Shown piece by piece: positions 6,115-8,758 of a DNA stretch of 8,758 nt. The position numbers were made by a program, and so were the translations under genes. The stretch's first letter is position 1. Each line of letters opens with the position of its first letter. The DNA is taken from the NCBI GenBank assembly GCA_020860025.1, contig JAJBVC010000122.1, positions 1-8,758 on the forward strand. Direction: 5' to 3'. Below the pieces are notes generated by a model that saw only the letters and a list, made by a program, of their open reading frames with translations, was not told where the DNA came from and searched no databases. This stretch comes from Clostridiales bacterium. GTDB taxonomy: Bacteria; Bacillota; Clostridia; Oscillospirales; Acutalibacteraceae.

Positions 6115-6321
6115 ATGGATAGTAACTACGTTGACCTTTTTAATCCAAGTTTTTTGAAAAATAACTGCCGTACCGCCTTGCCTGCCGACGCAACGGTAAC
6201 AATGGCATATATACCTTTACAGCTTGAGCTTGTAACATATGACGATGAAAAAGCTCTTAACAGCGGAACACTGTTTCCTGTGCTTAACAAGCCATTTACC
6301 GGTAAAGGAGTTAAATTATGA
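6115..6321 (+). CDS. cotJA: Spore coat protein CotJA
   Basis: A 68-residue small coat-associated protein of the CotJA family, made in the mother cell during sporulation and placed in the inner coat together with CotJB and CotJC. Family traits seen are TVTMAYIPLQ followed by a YDDEKALNSGTLFPVLNKPF block, where the GTLFPxLxxPF motif is the clearest signature. An in-frame ATG at 6097 would start inside the ribosome site. AAAGGAG at 6100-6106 sits 8 bases before the ATG at 6115, which I chose. The TGA overlaps the cotJB ATG by four bases (ATGA), so the two are translated together. It is the only operon in the window on the plus strand and diverges from mazF. Confidence 0.88.
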   Translation: MDSNYVDLFNPSFLKNNCRTALPADATVTMAYIPLQLELVTYDDEKALNSGTLFPVLNKPFTGKGVKL

Positions 6322-6563
6322 ATAAATACAAGTTGCTCAAAAGAGTTTCCTCAACGCAATTTGCAATGTATGAGGTAAGATTGTTTCTTGACACTCACCC
6401 CGACGACGCAGACGCACAGGCACTCTATGATTCTTATAAAAAGAAATTTGAATCACTTAAAGAAGAGTATGAAAAGCAGTTCGGCCCTCTTACGCTTAAC
6501 GGCTATAACAGCGACGAATGGCTGAAAAACCCATGGCCTTGGGACAACAGCGCTAACGAGTAA
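6318..6563 (+). CDS. cotJB: Spore coat protein CotJB
   Basis: An 81-residue protein of the CotJB family. It shows the family pattern: an N-terminal helix (KLLKRVSSTQFAMYEVRLF), then LDTHPDDADAQALYDSY, a charged helix ending in YEKQFGPLTL, and the C-terminal NPWPWD. The ribosome site AAAGGAG (6304-6310) lies inside the end of cotJA, 7 bases before the start. In Bacillus and most clostridia cotJC, a manganese-catalase-like protein, follows as third gene. Here a terminator follows 33 bases after the stop, so cotJC is absent or located elsewhere. CotJB is thought to help place CotJC/CotJA in the coat; its biochemical role is not known. Confidence 0.9.
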   Translation: MNKYKLLKRVSSTQFAMYEVRLFLDTHPDDADAQALYDSYKKKFESLKEEYEKQFGPLTLNGYNSDEWLKNPWPWDNSANE

Positions 6564-6595
6564 ATTTTAAAATCTGCTAAATGCCCTCAAATATT

Positions 6596-6635
6596 AAAGA
6601 GGCTGTCTCACTGATACCAATGAGATAGCCCCTTT
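6596..6635. terminator. Bidirectional terminator between cotJB and lepA
   Basis: GGCTGTCTCA (6601-6610) pairs with TGAGATAGCC (6621-6630), with one G-U wobble, around a 10-base loop. AAAG (6596-6599) and CTTT (6632-6635) extend the stem past one mismatch. On the plus strand it is followed by AAGTTGTTTTAT, and on the minus strand by AATATTTG. Lying between two convergent genes, it can end both transcripts, although neither T tract is long. Confidence 0.7.
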
Positions 6636-6688
6636 AAGTTGTTTTATATGAATTAGTTTTTTAACACAAATAAAAATGATTTATCCGA

Positions 6689-8506
6689 TTACTCATCATC
6701 TGACGATAATTTTAACACTGCAAGAAATGCCTCCTGAGGAACTTCAACCTGTCCAAACTGGCGCATACGTTTCTTGCCCTCTTTTTGCTTTTCAAGCAGC
6801 TTTTTCTTACGTGTAACGTCACCGCCGTAGCATTTTGCAAGCACATCCTTGCGAAGCGCCTTAACAGTTTCTCTTGCGATAACCTTTCCGCCGATTGCAA
6901 CTTGTATAGGAATTTCAAACAAGTGACGTGGGATATGCTTTTTAAGCTGTTCGGCAATTTTTCTTGCTCTTGTGTAAGCCTTTTCCCTATGGATAATAAA
7001 TGAAAGTGCATCAATAATATCACCGTTCAAAAGCACGTCTACCTTACACAAATCACTTCTTCTGTAATCGGCAATTTCATAATCAAATGAAGCATAGCCC
7101 CTTGTTCTTGATTTCAGAGCATCGAAGAAATCGTAAATAATCTCATTAAGCGGAAGCTCATAATGAATATCAACTCTGTCGGTCGTTATATAATTCATAT
7201 CTTTAAATACGCCACGACGCTCCTGGCACATATCCATAACAGTACCGACAAACTCGCTCGGAACATAGATATGCGCATTTGCAAAAGGCTCTTCACAGTA
7301 ATCTATATATGCCGGGTCGGGATAATTTGTAGGATTATCAATTTCAACCATCGTACCGTCAGTTAAAAATATTTTATAAACGACGCTCGGAACCGTTGTA
7401 ATAAGATCAAGATTATACTCTCTCTCGAGACGTTCCTCAATAATTTCCAAATGAAGCAAGCCTAAAAATCCGCATCTGAATCCAAAGCCGAGAGCGCCTG
7501 ATGTTTCAGGCTCATATGAAAGGGAAGCGTCGTTAAGCTGTAATTTTTCAAGCGCATCACGAAGCGCCTCATAATCCGCACCGTCAGCGGGATAAACTCC
7601 GCAGAACACCATAGGATTAACACGTCTGTATCCCGGAAGAGCCTGCGGCGCAGGATTATTTGCAAGAGTTACGGTATCGCCTACTCTTGCGTCACTGACA
7701 GTCTTGATTGAAGCTGTTATATAACCTACCTCGCCCGCCGAAAGTGAATCGGTCTTTTCAAGTGAAGTAGCACGCATATATCCTACTTCAACAACATTAA
7801 ATTCAGCACCTGTAGCCATCATACGCATAGTGTCGCCGGCTTTTATCCTACCATCCATAATACGAACGTAAACTATTACTCCTCTGTATGAATCATAGAC
7901 TGAATCGAATATAAGCGCTTTAAGCGGCTTACTGTCGTCACCACTCGGCGGTGAAACCTCATTGACTATATATTCTAAAACTTCCCCAACATTTTCACCT
8001 GTTTTTGCACTTACACGAGGAGCGTCCATACACGGTATGCCTATAACGTCCTCAACCTCGTGCGCAACTCTATCAGGGTCGGCGGCAGGCAAATCAATTT
8101 TGTTTATAACAGGAAGAATATCAAGGTCGTGGTCAAGAGCAAGATACGTATTTGCAAGCGTCTGCGCCTCAACGCCCTGCGAAGCGTCAACAATAAGTAT
8201 TGCGCCCTCACAAGCGGCAAGAGAACGTGAAACCTCATAGTTAAAATCGACGTGCCCCGGCGTATCAATTAAATTAAATTCATAAAGCTCACCGTTTTTA
8301 GCTGTATAATCAAGCTTAACAGCATGGGCCTTTATTGTAATTCCTCTTTCTCTTTCAAGCTCCATATCGTCGAGAATCTGCTCCTGCATATCACGAACGG
8401 CAACAGAACTTGTAAGCTCCAAAAGCCTGTCAGCTAAGGTTGACTTGCCATGGTCTATATGTGCTATTATTGAAAAGTTCCTTATATGATTTTTATCAAC
8501 TGACAC
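6689..8506 (-). CDS. lepA: Elongation factor 4 (LepA), back-translocating GTPase
   Basis: A 605-residue translational GTPase that binds the ribosome, is proposed to back-translocate mis-translocated or stalled ribosomes, and aids 30S biogenesis; it is cytoplasmic with peripheral membrane association. GTPase motifs are all present: G1 AHIDHGKST (15-23), G2 RGIT (54-57), G3 DTPGH (81-85), G4 NKID (135-138) and G5 SAK (166-168). Domains II, III and V follow, and the LepA-specific C-terminal domain is marked by CYGGDVTRKKKLLEKQKEGKKR and QVEVPQEAFLAVL. Full length for the family. The start is GTG at 8506, with GGAGGG (8518-8513) 6 bases upstream; an ATG at 8510 is out of frame. The hemW gene that often follows lepA is missing; a terminator comes next instead. 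Confidence 0.97.
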   Translation of the reverse strand: MSVDKNHIRNFSIIAHIDHGKSTLADRLLELTSSVAVRDMQEQILDDMELERERGITIKAHAVKLDYTAKNGELYEFNLIDTPGHVDFNYEVSRSLAACEGAILIVDASQGVEAQTLANTYLALDHDLDILPVINKIDLPAADPDRVAHEVEDVIGIPCMDAPRVSAKTGENVGEVLEYIVNEVSPPSGDDSKPLKALIFDSVYDSYRGVIVYVRIMDGRIKAGDTMRMMATGAEFNVVEVGYMRATSLEKTDSLSAGEVGYITASIKTVSDARVGDTVTLANNPAPQALPGYRRVNPMVFCGVYPADGADYEALRDALEKLQLNDASLSYEPETSGALGFGFRCGFLGLLHLEIIEERLEREYNLDLITTVPSVVYKIFLTDGTMVEIDNPTNYPDPAYIDYCEEPFANAHIYVPSEFVGTVMDMCQERRGVFKDMNYITTDRVDIHYELPLNEIIYDFFDALKSRTRGYASFDYEIADYRRSDLCKVDVLLNGDIIDALSFIIHREKAYTRARKIAEQLKKHIPRHLFEIPIQVAIGGKVIARETVKALRKDVLAKCYGGDVTRKKKLLEKQKEGKKRMRQFGQVEVPQEAFLAVLKLSSDDE

Positions 8507-8568
8507 GCATTACCCTCCAAAACTGTTTCTATTTTTTTATTTTTGTCTACAAAACAATATAATCCCAT

Positions 8569-8758
8569 TCATTTTTGAGAATTTCTAAGCGTCTTTATAT
8601 CGTTTATAATTTTTTTTCGATTGTAAATCATTTTATTAAATATACGTTTTATATAATAGAAAGGCAAAAAAATTGGTTTCTTGGCAACGGAAGGATAAAT
8701 TTTCTCCATGAACTTTCTGTTTGGGAAAACTTTTGAAAGGTAATATTTAAAAACGCTT
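8569..8758 (-). CDS. 3' end of a minus-strand gene, possible nucleotidyltransferase-family protein (partial)
   Basis: From 8757 down to TGA (8571-8569) the minus strand is open for 62 codons in very AT-rich DNA; its start lies beyond the right edge. The peptide is strongly basic and begins with YYLSKVFPNRKFMEKIYPS, then KKPIFLPFYYIKRIFNKMI, ending RNSQK. The succession FP..xFM...YP ... LPFYYxKR resembles the C-terminal tail of the uncharacterised nucleotidyltransferase family (NTP_transf_5 type) often found in clostridial polysaccharide and peptide-modification loci. I recognise the pattern by eye only. The 50 bases between its stop and the lepA ribosome site show no clear terminator, so lepA may share its transcript. 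Confidence is fair for a real gene end, lower for the family. Confidence 0.55.
   Translation of the reverse strand, partial: SVFKYYLSKVFPNRKFMEKIYPSVAKKPIFLPFYYIKRIFNKMIYNRKKIINDIKTLRNSQK

Noticed and set aside
6712..7023. A 103-codon minus-strand frame inside lepA
   Set aside because: It is the +1/-1 shadow of the LepA C-terminal domain, whose own frame is intact.
8519..8568. A promoter for lepA
   Set aside because: The A/T-rich stretch has boxes such as TTGTAG and TAGAAA, but with wrong spacing; nothing convincing.
1..8758. CRISPR array, tRNA, rRNA, transposase or phage genes
   Set aside because: No regularly spaced repeats, no tRNA-like cloverleaf with a T-loop sequence, and no mobile-element proteins were found on either strand.

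Overview
The window looks like chromosome from an anaerobic, endospore-forming, low-GC Firmicute of class Clostridia, probably a gut or plant-fibre Oscillospiraceae/Lachnospiraceae-type organism. This rests on two spore-coat genes of the cotJ family, a flavin reductase–rubredoxin fusion typical of strict anaerobes, an intracellular GH51 arabinofuranosidase, strong GGAGG-type ribosome sites and AT-rich sigma-A-like promoters. I cannot name the species.

Layout, left to right. Positions 1-60 may hold the last 19 codons of a plus-strand gene. putP (sodium/proline symporter, minus) follows, with its own promoter and a long leader hairpin just after the stop codon of abfA (GH51 alpha-L-arabinofuranosidase, minus). 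A hairpin at about 3293-3326 separates abfA from a minus-strand operon transcribed as dut, then an EamA-family exporter, then a high-molecular-weight rubredoxin gene. These three genes abut or overlap by one base, and a promoter with an extended -10 lies upstream of dut. Before it sits a solitary mazF-type endoribonuclease gene with no antitoxin gene beside it. Divergent from mazF is the two-gene spore-coat operon cotJA-cotJB, without cotJC. A bidirectional terminator then separates cotJB from the convergent lepA gene (elongation factor 4). Upstream of lepA, at the right edge, is the 3' end of another minus-strand gene. It encodes a basic tail resembling the C terminus of the uncharacterised nucleotidyltransferase family.

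Functionally this is a run of mostly unrelated small transcription units: proline uptake, arabinan use, nucleotide-pool hygiene with a transporter and an NO/O2-type redox protein, an RNase toxin, sporulation, and translation quality control. I see no transposase, CRISPR array, tRNA, rRNA or phage genes, and no convincing new multigene system. The most unusual parts are the 5' leader of the solitary mazF (two Shine-Dalgarno/mini-ORF units, the second ending in an overlap with the mazF start), the merging of the mazF terminator with the dut promoter, and the two previously unlisted gene fragments at the edges.
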